Origin: Bradyrhizobium jicamae
GTDB taxonomy: Bacteria > Pseudomonadota > Alphaproteobacteria > Rhizobiales > Xanthobacteraceae
DNA length: 64,000 nucleotides
Direction of reading: 5' to 3'
Assembly (NCBI RefSeq): GCF_001440395.1
Contig: NZ_LLXZ01000105.1
Location: 1 to 64,000, forward strand
In this document: piece after piece, positions 8,429 to 16,751 of the stretch
Position numbering within the stretch: the stretch's first letter is position 1
How the letters are laid out: the number at the start of each line of letters is the position of its first letter
Program-made: the position numbers and the translations under genes
The notes under the pieces: generated by a model
Told to the model about the DNA's origin: nothing
The model's input: only the letters and a program-made list of their open reading frames with translations
Database searches by the model: none

Positions 8429-10189
8429 ATGGTCACCCCTTCACGTTATCTTGAGGCGCCGCGCCGGTTGCGGGCGTTTGTTCGCGCCCACGAAACGAGC
8501 CTGGTGGTCCTGGCAGCGATGATCGGAACCATTGGCGGCCTGGTGGTGCTGGCGATGAGCGTGGCGGTGGCTGCCCTGCACGCGCTGCTGTTCAACATCA
8601 GCATCACGGAGCGGCTTTCCAGCCAGCCTGATATCGAGACGCTGCGCGCCGTACTGGTTCCAAGTCTCGGCGGCCTGGTGCTGGGCGCAGCCCTCTTGCT
8701 GTTGCTGCGCTGGCGGCCTGCGCGCGAGATCGATCCCATCGAAGCCAACGCCCTGCATGGCGGGCGGATGTCGTTTCGCGGCAGCGTCATCGTGGCCCTG
8801 CAGACCACCTGGTCCAGCGGGGTCGGGGCATCGGTCGGCCTTGAGGCAGGATATACACAGCTTGCGAGCGGCCTCGCCGCTTCGCTCGGCCGCGGGTTTC
8901 ACCTGCGCCGTGCCGACCAGCGCATCATGGTCGGTTGCGGGGCGGCGGCTGCGATCTCCGGTGCGTTCGGTGCCCCGCTCGCCGGTGCCTTCTATGCGTT
9001 CGAGCTCGTGATCGGAGGCTATACGCCGGCGAGCCTCGCGCCGGTCGGCGTCGCCGCCGTGGCGGGTTACTTCGTCACCCATGGATTTGAGGCGCTGTCG
9101 CTCGGCATCAACATAGGCCCGGTCGGGGACGTCGTCGGGCGCGATCTTGCGATTGCCGCGCTGCTCGGGGGACTGGCGGCGTTGTTTGGCATCCTCATCA
9201 TGCGCGGCGTGGCGTTGTGCGAAACGGGGCTTGCGAAGATCCGCCTCTGGCCGCCGCTCCGCCCGGCGCTCGGCGGCCTCGCGGTCGGTCTGCTTGCGCT
9301 AGTGACGCCGCAGGTGATGTCTTCGGGTCACGGCGCGCTGCATTTTTCGGGCCTCGTATCGATGCCATTGCAGATCATCGCCGGCGTCTTCGTCCTGAAA
9401 GCGCTGGCCTCGATCGTCTCGCTCGGCGCCGGCTTCCGCGGCGGACTATTCTTCGCCACGCTGTTCATGGGCGCGCTCGGCGGCCGCCTGTTCACCGGCG
9501 GCGTCGATCTGGCCTGGCCGGGTCTCGGCCTCGATCCGAATGTCTATGCGGTGATTGGCATGAGCGCGCTATCGGCGTCGGTGATTGGCGGTCCCTTGAC
9601 GATGTCGTTCATCGCGCTGGAATCGACCGGCAATCTCTGGCTGACCACAGCGGTGCTGGTCGCAGTCATCATCTCGACCACGATCACGCGGGAACTGTTC
9701 GGCTACTCCTTCGCCACCTGGCGATTCCACCTGCGCGGCGAAACCATCCGCAGCGCCGCCGATGTCGGCTGGATCCGCGATCTCACGGTCCAACGCCTGA
9801 TGCGGCCGGATGTCGCCACGGTCGACGCCGATATCGGGATCGGGGACTTCAGGGCGAAATTTCCGCTGGGGTCGAAGACGCAGGTCGTCGCGGTCGATGC
9901 TGCGGGGCGCTATGTCGGGCTGGCGGTGGTGGCCGAAGCGCACGCACCTGACATCGATGCCGCCCACGGCCTCCTTGGCATCCTGCATCATCGGGACGTC
10001 GTGCTGCACCCGGTCATGAACATTCAGGAAGCCATTGCGGTCTTCGACGCCGCCGAAGCGGAATCGCTGGCGGTCGTCGAGACCGACGGTGAACACCGGC
10101 CTGTCGGGCTTCTCACCGAGGCCCATGCGATGCGGCGCTACGCGGAAGAATCCGAGAAACGCAGGCGCGAGGCGATCGGCGAGGTCTGA
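8429..10189 (+). CDS. ClC-type chloride channel or Cl-/H+ antiporter with C-terminal regulatory region
   Basis: 586 residues with about ten hydrophobic segments through residue 430. The ClC selectivity signatures are recognisable but variant: GVGASVGLEAGYTQ (the family GxSxGREGPxxQ region, with the gating glutamate kept but the arginine and Gly-Pro changed) and GAGFRGGLFFA (the GGxFxP region). The C-terminal 130 residues (from about 455) look like a CBS-type pair in which VQRLMRPDVATV and VVLHPVMNIQEAIAVFDAAEAESLAVVE resemble CBS repeats. Probably an inner-membrane anion channel or exchanger. No neighbouring gene points to a specific anion. Confidence 0.85.
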   Translation: MVTPSRYLEAPRRLRAFVRAHETSLVVLAAMIGTIGGLVVLAMSVAVAALHALLFNISITERLSSQPDIETLRAVLVPSLGGLVLGAALLLLLRWRPAREIDPIEANALHGGRMSFRGSVIVALQTTWSSGVGASVGLEAGYTQLASGLAASLGRGFHLRRADQRIMVGCGAAAAISGAFGAPLAGAFYAFELVIGGYTPASLAPVGVAAVAGYFVTHGFEALSLGINIGPVGDVVGRDLAIAALLGGLAALFGILIMRGVALCETGLAKIRLWPPLRPALGGLAVGLLALVTPQVMSSGHGALHFSGLVSMPLQIIAGVFVLKALASIVSLGAGFRGGLFFATLFMGALGGRLFTGGVDLAWPGLGLDPNVYAVIGMSALSASVIGGPLTMSFIALESTGNLWLTTAVLVAVIISTTITRELFGYSFATWRFHLRGETIRSAADVGWIRDLTVQRLMRPDVATVDADIGIGDFRAKFPLGSKTQVVAVDAAGRYVGLAVVAEAHAPDIDAAHGLLGILHHRDVVLHPVMNIQEAIAVFDAAEAESLAVVETDGEHRPVGLLTEAHAMRRYAEESEKRRREAIGEV

Positions 10190-10219
10190 TGGCGCTCAAG
10201 CAACGCGCCATGCGGGTGT

Positions 10220-10858
10220 CTACGGTTTGGCAGCGCTGGTAACGAGCTTCAGGCCCAGGCCGAACATGACCGCGCCGGCCGCGCGATCGACCCAGGACTT
10301 GTACGACAGATAGGCCCGTTGCGGCCCTGCCGACGAGAAGAGAATGGCGACGAGCGCATACCAGGCGGACTCCACGACAAACACGGCGGCGAGTAGCGCC
10401 GCCGCGAACGCCACGGAAAAGGACGAGGGGAGGAACGCCGCGAACACGCTCGCATAGACGATGGACGTCTTCGGGTTGCTGACTTGCGTGGTGAAGCCCA
10501 GCCAGAACGCGCGCAGCGGCCGGGAGCCGTCCTCACCGCCGCCCGCGACCATCGCAAGCGGCTGCCGCGCCGATCTGAAGATCAGAAAGCCGAGATAGCA
10601 AAGATACAGACCGCCCAGCACTTTGAGCACGGCATAGAGCGCCGGCACCGCCAGCAGGACGCTCTGCAGCCCGAGCAGCGCCGCCGCGCCGAACAGGGCG
10701 CCGCCTGCGCCCATGCCCAGTGCCGTGGCAAGCGCCCGGATTCGGCTTGAGGCGACCGCCACGCGCGCCACCATCACGAAACTGGGCCCGGGGCTGACCA
10801 CGCCGACGCTGAGCGCGGCGACGATGCTGGCGAGCACGGCAAGCTCCTGCATTGGCAA
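10220..10858 (-). CDS. LysE/RhtB-family amino-acid exporter
   Basis: 212 residues with six hydrophobic helices. The N-terminal VVSPGPSFVMVARVAV motif is the hallmark of LysE/RhtB translocators, and KVLGGLYLCYLGFLIFRSA matches the third-helix region. The C-terminal half has FTTQVSNPKTSIVYASVFAAFLP, another family block. The protein would export an amino acid or homoserine-lactone-like compound across the inner membrane. The gene converges on the ClC gene with 30 bases between them and lies 26 bases after an NTF2-like gene on the same strand. Confidence 0.88.
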   Translation of the reverse strand: MPMQELAVLASIVAALSVGVVSPGPSFVMVARVAVASSRIRALATALGMGAGGALFGAAALLGLQSVLLAVPALYAVLKVLGGLYLCYLGFLIFRSARQPLAMVAGGGEDGSRPLRAFWLGFTTQVSNPKTSIVYASVFAAFLPSSFSVAFAAALLAAVFVVESAWYALVAILFSSAGPQRAYLSYKSWVDRAAGAVMFGLGLKLVTSAAKP

Positions 10859-10884
10859 TTCTCCGGATTTGCTATGTGATGCTA

Positions 10885-11310
10885 CTACTCGGTGTGCGGC
10901 GGAGCTTCAACCGCCCAGGTCGGATCGGCCCCGAACGGGTGATCCATGAAGAACACCCACGTGCCGTCGGGCATCCGGCGATGGACTTCCATGCCGTGGT
11001 GATGCACCTCGGTCGGCTTGCCCTGTTTATCGGTACCCTTGATCAGCCATTGCGACCGCGTCATGGCGAAATCGCCGGAGACTGTTGTGTGATGGGTCAC
11101 GACATCCATATGCGGCTTCAAGCCGACATAGGCCGCCATGGTCTTGCGGATGCCGTCTGCGCCGCGCGCGACGGTGCTGCCGCCATGGACCTCGTCGACC
11201 TGAACGATCGAAGCGTCGGGATGGTACATCGCCGCGGCGGCGTCGGCGTCCTGCGCGTTGAACGCACGCGCCAGCCAGAGATTGCAAAGTTCCGGGGATG
11301 GAGCGCCCAT
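10885..11310 (-). CDS. NTF2-like (SnoaL/DUF4440-type) protein
   Basis: 141 residues, a single cone-shaped alpha+beta domain. The pattern (LARAFNAQDADAAAAMYHPDASIV, then KPHMDVVTHHTTVSGDFAMTRSQWLIKG, then VHRRMPDGTWVFFMDHPFG) is that of the YybH/DUF4440 branch of the NTF2 superfamily. Members are ketosteroid-isomerase-like enzymes or ligand-binding proteins. It is divergent from the LysR gene at 11509 with 198 bases between, so it is a reasonable target for that regulator, probably together with the LysE-type exporter downstream. Confidence 0.8.
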   Translation of the reverse strand: MGAPSPELCNLWLARAFNAQDADAAAAMYHPDASIVQVDEVHGGSTVARGADGIRKTMAAYVGLKPHMDVVTHHTTVSGDFAMTRSQWLIKGTDKQGKPTEVHHHGMEVHRRMPDGTWVFFMDHPFGADPTWAVEAPPHTE

Positions 11311-11473
11311 GTCTCGGATTCCTGTTGAGGGTTGAATGATCGCTGTGATGAGGCCGTGGCTTCACGCTTCGCTGTGACGCCGGAACGCTGTCATTTCTGG
11401 TCCTCATCTCGCTTCTGTTGCTCCAGATAACGTCTGGCAGAACGGAAAGCACATTGGAAATCCGCCAGCGTCA

Positions 11474-11489
11474 CTTGCGAAACTGCAAG
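11474..11489. promoter_or_regulatory. Candidate LysR operator
   Basis: A 16-base interrupted palindrome, CTTGC-6-GCAAG, in the intergenic region between the NTF2-like gene and the divergent LysR gene, about 20 bases before the LysR ATG. Spacing and symmetry fit a LysR-type T-N11-A box. Position suggests autoregulation. Inference only. Confidence 0.4.
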
Positions 11490-11508
11490 CCCTTCATAGC
11501 TGTGCAAC

Positions 11509-12435
11509 ATGGAGGACTGGAACGAGCCCCAACTCGTGTTGGCGGTGCATCGCGCAAGCAGCCTTACCGGCGCCGCCAAAGCGCTTGATATCGATCACTC
11601 GACCGCGTTCCGGCGCCTGAATGCCCTCGAAGCGCGGCTCGGTGTCCGCCTGTTCGAGCGCCAGCCCGGCGGCGCGTACCAGGCGACGCCGGCCGGTGAG
11701 CGAATGGCGGCGGCGGCCGAGCGGATGGAAGACGAGGCGCTCGCCATCGGCCGCGACATTGCCGGCCGCGATCACCGGCTCTCCGGCCGCTTGCGCGTCA
11801 CCTCCTCGGAGACGCTGGCCTATCGAAAACTAACGGGCCATCTCGCAACGTTCCGGCAAACCCATCCCGGCATCGTCGTCGAACTCGTGATCGACAACCG
11901 CGTCCTCAATCTCTCGCGCCGCGAGGCTGACATCGCACTTCGCCCGATGCGGCCGAAGGAGGGCGACCTCTGGGGCCGCAAGCTTGCCGATGTCGCATGG
12001 ACCGTCTACGGCGCGACCAGCTATCTCGATGAAAGGGGCGGGGGCGTGTCATCCCCCGAAGATCTCGCCCGCCACGCCCTGATCGGCTGGGAAGAAACCA
12101 CTGTTGGCATCATGGCGGCCGATTGGATCAATCGGATGGTGCCGGGTGACGCATTCGTCTATCGGACCAACAGTCTCGTCAATCAGTTCATCGCCGCCAA
12201 GGCCGGCATCGGTCTGGCGCTGCTTCCGTGCTATCTCGGCGATGAGGATGGCGATCTCGCCCGCGCGCTGCCGGAGCCGGTGGCGGATCTGGTCGGCGAA
12301 TTGTGGATCGTTACCCATGCCGATCTGAAGAAGACGGCGCGTGTGCGTGCCTTCTTCGATCTTGTCGGAGAGAGCCTTGCCCGCGAGCACGGCCTGTTTG
12401 ACGGGCGAGGCCGTTCCCGCCCTTCGCTGGCCTAG
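11509..12435 (+). CDS. LysR-family transcriptional regulator
   Basis: 308 residues. The N-terminal winged helix-turn-helix (about 5-65) has LTGAAKALDIDHSTAFRRLNALEARLGVRLFER, the standard LysR recognition helix region. The effector domain follows (LSGRLRVTSSETLAYRKL to the C-terminus), with the usual RVLNLSRREADIALRP and FIAAKAGIGLALLPCYLGD blocks. It is divergent from the NTF2-like/LysE pair and is therefore a candidate regulator of them. Its stop overlaps the stop of the convergent NHL gene by four bases (CTAG). The ATG is preceded by no strong Shine-Dalgarno sequence; the N-terminus agrees with relatives. Confidence 0.9.
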   Translation: MEDWNEPQLVLAVHRASSLTGAAKALDIDHSTAFRRLNALEARLGVRLFERQPGGAYQATPAGERMAAAAERMEDEALAIGRDIAGRDHRLSGRLRVTSSETLAYRKLTGHLATFRQTHPGIVVELVIDNRVLNLSRREADIALRPMRPKEGDLWGRKLADVAWTVYGATSYLDERGGGVSSPEDLARHALIGWEETTVGIMAADWINRMVPGDAFVYRTNSLVNQFIAAKAGIGLALLPCYLGDEDGDLARALPEPVADLVGELWIVTHADLKKTARVRAFFDLVGESLAREHGLFDGRGRSRPSLA

Positions 12436-13400
12436 ATCTTTTCCAGCTTCTGCAGGCAGCGGGTCGCGCCAACTTCCGACGGCATCGGCGTCTCCGGAAA
12501 GCTCGTCTTCCAGTCGGTGACGCCGACTTCGCCGATATAGATATCGCCCTTTGAATCCAGCGCGATGCCGTGGGGCGCAAGGAATTTGCCGGCCTCCAGC
12601 CCCGGACCGTTTTCGCCGCCGAGCCGGGCGATGCGCTTGCCGCGTGAATCGACGATCGAAAGCCGCGGGCCGAGATTGGGCACCTTGCGGTTCACAGCCA
12701 TGCCGGGACCGAGTTCGCCGACGATGAAATTCGGCTGCTTGCCGCCGCAACAGCACAGCGCGCACGGCCGGTGCAGAAAATTCCACTGCGTCTCGTACTT
12801 GCCGTTGCCGTCGAATACCTGCACGCGGTGATTCTCGCGGTCGGCGACATAGACCCAGCCGTCGGCGTCGGTGACGATATTATGGACGATGTTGAACTGG
12901 CCGGGATCGGTGCCGGGCTCGCCCCAGCTCTTCAGGAGCTTGCCGTCAGGCGAATATTTGTGGACGCGGGCATTGCCGTAACCATCCGACACGTAGATCT
13001 CGCCCTTCGGCGACAGCGCGGTGTGGGTGCAGCGGTGAAACGGCTCTCCGCTCATGAACGGCGCCGGCTTGTCAGGGATGCCGATGGTCAGCAGCACCTT
13101 GCCGTCAACGGTACACTTGCGCACGGTGTGATCGCCGTCATCGGTGCAATAGAGATTGTCGTCGGCATCGATGTGCAGGCCGTGGGCGCGGTTGAACAGG
13201 CCTTCGCCCCAGCTTGTGATGAAGTTACCCTCGCGGTCCAGCACCACCATCGGATGGTCGCCGCGGTTGAAGACGTAGATGCGGTCCTTGCTGTCGACGG
13301 CTACGGAGGCGACGTCGGTCAGGCGCCAGCCGTCGGGCAGCTTCGCCCAGTTTTCCACCACGCGGTAACGGTGCTCGCCCGAGCCGAGAATTGCCGGCAT
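12432..13400 (-). CDS. NHL-repeat beta-propeller protein with a cysteine cluster
   Basis: 322 residues from an ATG at 13400, chosen for its GGGGAG seven bases upstream; the longer reading lacks one. The whole chain is NHL/6-bladed propeller repeats (for example VASVAVDSKDRIYVFNRGDHPMVVLDREGNFITSWG, then AHGLHIDADDNLYCTDDGDHTVRKC). This is the layout of peptidyl-alpha-hydroxyglycine lyase-like proteins that are common in soil bacteria. An odd insertion near residue 220 carries five cysteines close together (CALCCCGG plus a nearby one). No signal peptide is seen, so the protein is probably cytoplasmic. The function is unknown; NHL proteins bind ligands or act as lactonase-like enzymes. Confidence 0.78.
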   Translation of the reverse strand: MPAILGSGEHRYRVVENWAKLPDGWRLTDVASVAVDSKDRIYVFNRGDHPMVVLDREGNFITSWGEGLFNRAHGLHIDADDNLYCTDDGDHTVRKCTVDGKVLLTIGIPDKPAPFMSGEPFHRCTHTALSPKGEIYVSDGYGNARVHKYSPDGKLLKSWGEPGTDPGQFNIVHNIVTDADGWVYVADRENHRVQVFDGNGKYETQWNFLHRPCALCCCGGKQPNFIVGELGPGMAVNRKVPNLGPRLSIVDSRGKRIARLGGENGPGLEAGKFLAPHGIALDSKGDIYIGEVGVTDWKTSFPETPMPSEVGATRCLQKLEKI

Positions 13401-13509
13401 GCGTTTCTCCCCATCTGATGTTTGTTGGCCGGGAGTGTTGCAGAGACCTGTCCGAAGCACGAGAGGGATTTGCGCATGGCACATCTCCAGGACAAAGCGT
13501 TTTCGAGCG

Positions 13510-13636
13510 AAAAGGCGCCGGCCGCAACCGCGATGAAGCAAACTGCCGCCAGCGCCGCGAGGCGTAACGTCAGCCGCAGTTTCAGGTCGATGGCGGGCGG
13601 TGGGCTTGCCACGGAGTTAGAGGCTGCTTGTTGCAA
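13510..13636 (-). pseudogene. Truncated 5' remnant, probably of a membrane sensor histidine kinase
   Basis: A TTG start at 13636 has a strong GGGAGG site six bases upstream. The first 42 codons read as a short polar leader, then IDLKLRLTLRLAALAAVCFI, a basic-flanked transmembrane helix like the one that opens many Bradyrhizobium sensor kinases. After that the frame drifts into composition-neutral sequence and there is no sensor or kinase domain. It lies divergent from the DUF3280-like pair. The kinase assignment is an inference from the first helix; an unrelated small membrane peptide is possible. The rest of 13401-13809 holds no other supportable gene. Confidence 0.4.
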
Positions 13637-13809
13637 GCTTCCTCCCCCCGCTTCCTTCCGATGGCTTCGAACATTGCGGCAAATTTAGTTGGGAAGAAAG
13701 CGAGGCAGGATAAGATCGGGCATTTCATCCGGCTGATCCAGGGCAGCCGCCGTTTCGGCAGGGCTATGGATCGGGCGCGGCGAGTAAGGCAGCAGTTCCG
13801 AGGTGATCC

Positions 13810-14328
13810 ATGCGCACCATCGCCCTTGTCCTCGCTCCGGCCATCGTGCTTGCAGCGCTCGCGGCGGCGGGGGCCGCCGAGACGGCCGCGCCGCCTCCGG
13901 TCAAGATTGCGGTGTTTCCGTTTGAACTGGAGGATTTCAGCGCCGGGGCCGCCTACGTTCCGCCTGACGAGATCGACCGCGAGCAATTGCGGCTTTCGAC
14001 GGAGGAAGCGCGTCGGCTGATCGCGGCATCGGGGCGCTACCAACTGGTCGACGTCAGCGCTGTGAACGACGAGGCGGCGAAAGCAGGCAAGTTGCGGGAG
14101 TGCGACGGCTGTGACGCCAAGATCGCCGCGGGCCTTGGCGCCGATCAGTCGATGATCGGAATCGTCACCCGCATCACCCGGACGGAATACGCCGTGACCT
14201 ACAGGATTCGCAATGCCCGGTCTGGGGCGCTCGTGGATGTCAAGCAGACCGATCTGCGCATGGGCGCCAACGTGGCCTGGAGCCGCGGGGCGCGCTGGCT
14301 GATCGAGCGCCGCCTGCTGGAGCAGTGA
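13810..14328 (+). CDS. Exported DUF2380/DUF3280-type protein
   Basis: 172 residues. A cleavable signal peptide (residues 1-22, ending AGAAE) precedes a domain with KIAVFPFELEDFSAG, then a helix with the STEEARRLIAASGRYQLVD pattern, a CDGCDAKIAAGLGAD block and GIVTRITRTEYAVTYRIRNARSGALVDVKQTDLRMGANVAWSRGA. This is the architecture of the DUF2380/DUF3280 group, which resembles TolB/CsgG-like curli-assembly domains. The two cysteines (CDGC) may form a disulfide. A paralogue lies 32 bases downstream, so the two are co-transcribed. In related organisms such pairs are seen near PQQ-dependent dehydrogenase systems; no such gene is in this window. Confidence 0.7.
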   Translation: MRTIALVLAPAIVLAALAAAGAAETAAPPPVKIAVFPFELEDFSAGAAYVPPDEIDREQLRLSTEEARRLIAASGRYQLVDVSAVNDEAAKAGKLRECDGCDAKIAAGLGADQSMIGIVTRITRTEYAVTYRIRNARSGALVDVKQTDLRMGANVAWSRGARWLIERRLLEQ

Positions 14329-14360
14329 ATGAGTAGCGCAGCCGAAAGGAATCATTTGCA

Positions 14361-14879
14361 ATGGAAAAGCTGATGAAATTGCGGATCATTAGCCTCGCTT
14401 TGGCTGCCGCTATTGTCTCCGCCTGTCCTGTCCGGCACGGCCACGCACAGTCTGGCCTTCCCGTGCTCGCCGTCGCCGAAATCTACTATGTCGACACCTC
14501 GGGTGAGGTGATCGATCAGAGCGCCGACCATCGCCGGCGGCTGCGTGAATTCGAAGCCGCGTTGCGCAGCGATCTGGCAGCGAGCGGAAAGATAGCGAAT
14601 GCAGCGCTTGAATGTCCGCCAAACGCCTGCTCGGTGGGCGAGATCAATGACGGTCAGCTGTTGCGCAAGGCGAAGGAGGCCGGCGCTACCCATCTATTGA
14701 TTGGCCGCTTTCACAAGATGAGCACGCTGGTACAGCAGGCGAAATTCGACGTCATCGACGTGAATGCGCGGAGAATCGTGTTCGCTCGCTATATCAGCTT
14801 CCGCGGCGATAACGATGCGGCCTGGCAGCGAGCGGAATCCTTCCTTGCTCGGCAAATTCTCGATCACGGCGAATGGTGA
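14361..14879 (+). CDS. Second exported DUF2380-type protein, paralogue of its neighbour
   Basis: 172 residues, the same length and layout as the upstream gene: signal peptide to about residue 29 (ending HGHAQ), then LPVLAVAEIYYVDTSGE, an LREFEAALRSDLAASGKI helix, a CPPNAC pair of cysteines, GATHLLIGRFHKMSTLVQQAKFDVIDVNARRIVFARYISFRGDND and a C-terminal helix. It lacks the FPFELEDF form of the first strand but keeps the same order. The start at 14361 follows AAGGA by about 11 bases; MKLRII at 14373 is an alternative. It ends 15 bases before the convergent monooxygenase gene. Confidence 0.65.
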   Translation: MEKLMKLRIISLALAAAIVSACPVRHGHAQSGLPVLAVAEIYYVDTSGEVIDQSADHRRRLREFEAALRSDLAASGKIANAALECPPNACSVGEINDGQLLRKAKEAGATHLLIGRFHKMSTLVQQAKFDVIDVNARRIVFARYISFRGDNDAAWQRAESFLARQILDHGEW

Positions 14880-14894
14880 GCGCCACCGCTGGCG

Positions 14895-16655
14895 TCAGCG
14901 CGGCAGCAGCCCTTCCTCGATTGCCTTGATCTGCAGCGCCAAGTGCTTTGAGCCGATGCGACACTGTGCGAGGCCGCCGGCGATCAGCCAGAGGCCCGGC
15001 TGGCCGGTGCGGGTGTACATGTTGCGCAGTTCCTGTTCCTCGCCAAAGCCCCAGATCGTGCCGACGCGTGCGGCCACCGTCTCGCCGAACAGCTTTCGCA
15101 CCAGCTCTTCCTGGCGCTTGTAACCGGTGGCGAGCACGACGAGATCGGCGGCGATGGTCTCGCCGTCCTTCATCTTTGCGCCGGCAGCCGTGAACGTGTC
15201 GAGATCGGCGAACTGCTTCAGCGCGATGTCGCCCTTCACGATCAGATCGGAGCAGCCGACGTTGAAATAATAGCCGCCGCCGCGGGTGAGGTACTTGAAC
15301 TGCCAGCCGGTATTGTCTTCGCCGAAGTCGAGCTTGAAGCCGACGCGCTCAAGGCCGTCGAGCAATTCCTGATCGAGCGCCTTCGATTTCTCCGCCGTGA
15401 TCGCATGGCTCCTGCGCGCCAGCTTCAGCGGCATCGAGGTCGCGATCAGGTCGTTATCCTCCAGTGTGCCCTCATTGTAGGGCGCGTAGACCAGTTGCGC
15501 CGAGGGTTCGATGCTGACGACCAGCGTGGAGGAGCGCTGGAACAGCGTGACGCGGGCGCCGCTGGAATGCAGATCCTGCGCGATATCATGGCCGCTGTTG
15601 CCGGTCCCGATCACGATGGCGCGCTTGCCCTTCCAGTTCTCGCCGTCGTCATACTGGCTGGAATGCATCACCTTGCCGGCGAAATCCTTGAGGCCGGGAA
15701 TCTCCGGCACGCTCGGAATGCCGCTGACGCCGGTGGCCAGCACCACGTGGCGCGGATGCATGATGCGCTTGCCGCCGTCAGCCTGGCGCAGCGTCACCGT
15801 CCAGCGGCCTTGCTTCTCGTCGTAGCTGCCGCCCTCGAACTCGGTCCCGGTCCAGAAGTTCAGCTCCATCGCTTCGACATAGGCTTCGAACCAGTTGGCG
15901 AGCTTGTCCTTCGGGATGTAGGTCGGCCAGTTCGGCGGGAAATGCAGATAGGGCAGGTGATTGACCTGCACCTGGTTGTGCAGCGTCAGCGCGTGATAGC
16001 GCTTGCGCCAATTGTCGCCGATGCGCTTCTCGCGATCGACGATCAGCGTATCGACGTTCAACTGCTTCAGCCGTGCGGCGATGGATAGCCCGGATTGCCC
16101 GCCGCCGATGACGAGCACGGTGGGATCGCGATCGGCATAGCCGGCGGAGGCCTTGCGCAAGTCGAGCCAGTTCGGCCCACGAAAATCGCGCGAATAGGCA
16201 TTGCCGCGCGGGCGATTGACGCCGAGCTGTTCTTCAAACCCCTTGAGCTCGCCGAGTTCGGTCAGCAGCGTCCAGGCTTTCAACCGGTTGCCGTCGTCCG
16301 CATCCGGGATCAGGCGGATGATGCCGCTGCCGCGCCCGACCTTGGTTTCGAACTTGAAGATTGCCTCGATGGCGTTGGTGCCGGCGCGCATCACCTTGCG
16401 CGGCGCAGCGCGATCGGGAGCGATGGCGAAACCGCTGGGAGCCATGCGGCAGGCCAGCGGTGGCAGCGCTTTCAGGATGGCCTCTCGGCCGTTCAGTGTC
16501 TGGATATTCCAGCTCAGTGCCAGTACGTCGCGCCAATAGCTGTCGGGATGGAATAGCTGATACAGCAGCGCGTCATCGGCCTTTGCCAGCGCTTCCTCGA
16601 ACTGCGCAAGCCAGGTGTCGGCGGCTACCGAACTGTCGTCCGTCCTGTCGAGCAT
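14895..16655 (-). CDS. FAD/NAD(P)-dependent monooxygenase with an N-terminal SnoaL-like domain
   Basis: 586 residues. Residues 1-140 resemble an NTF2/SnoaL-like domain (LFHPDSYWRDVLALSWNIQTLNGREAI). From 179 on is an FMO/Baeyer-Villiger-type flavoprotein: FAD Rossmann motif GGGQSG at 184-189, the FMO-like stretch LTLHNQVQVNHLPYLHFP, NADPH motif GTGNSG at 350-355, and the LATGYKRQ motif near 510. It probably oxygenates a ketone or an N/S-containing compound. No signal peptide. The DUF2855 gene lies 96 bases upstream on the same strand and may be in the same unit. Confidence 0.88.
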   Translation of the reverse strand: MLDRTDDSSVAADTWLAQFEEALAKADDALLYQLFHPDSYWRDVLALSWNIQTLNGREAILKALPPLACRMAPSGFAIAPDRAAPRKVMRAGTNAIEAIFKFETKVGRGSGIIRLIPDADDGNRLKAWTLLTELGELKGFEEQLGVNRPRGNAYSRDFRGPNWLDLRKASAGYADRDPTVLVIGGGQSGLSIAARLKQLNVDTLIVDREKRIGDNWRKRYHALTLHNQVQVNHLPYLHFPPNWPTYIPKDKLANWFEAYVEAMELNFWTGTEFEGGSYDEKQGRWTVTLRQADGGKRIMHPRHVVLATGVSGIPSVPEIPGLKDFAGKVMHSSQYDDGENWKGKRAIVIGTGNSGHDIAQDLHSSGARVTLFQRSSTLVVSIEPSAQLVYAPYNEGTLEDNDLIATSMPLKLARRSHAITAEKSKALDQELLDGLERVGFKLDFGEDNTGWQFKYLTRGGGYYFNVGCSDLIVKGDIALKQFADLDTFTAAGAKMKDGETIAADLVVLATGYKRQEELVRKLFGETVAARVGTIWGFGEEQELRNMYTRTGQPGLWLIAGGLAQCRIGSKHLALQIKAIEEGLLPR

Positions 16656-16751
16656 GGGCGCTTCCCATCACCGGCCGTCTTCGCGGCGTTTCGTGTCGGC
16701 AAAGCCTATACCCATTTGAGGCCGAGCAGGAAGGGCGGGAGGAGATGCCGC

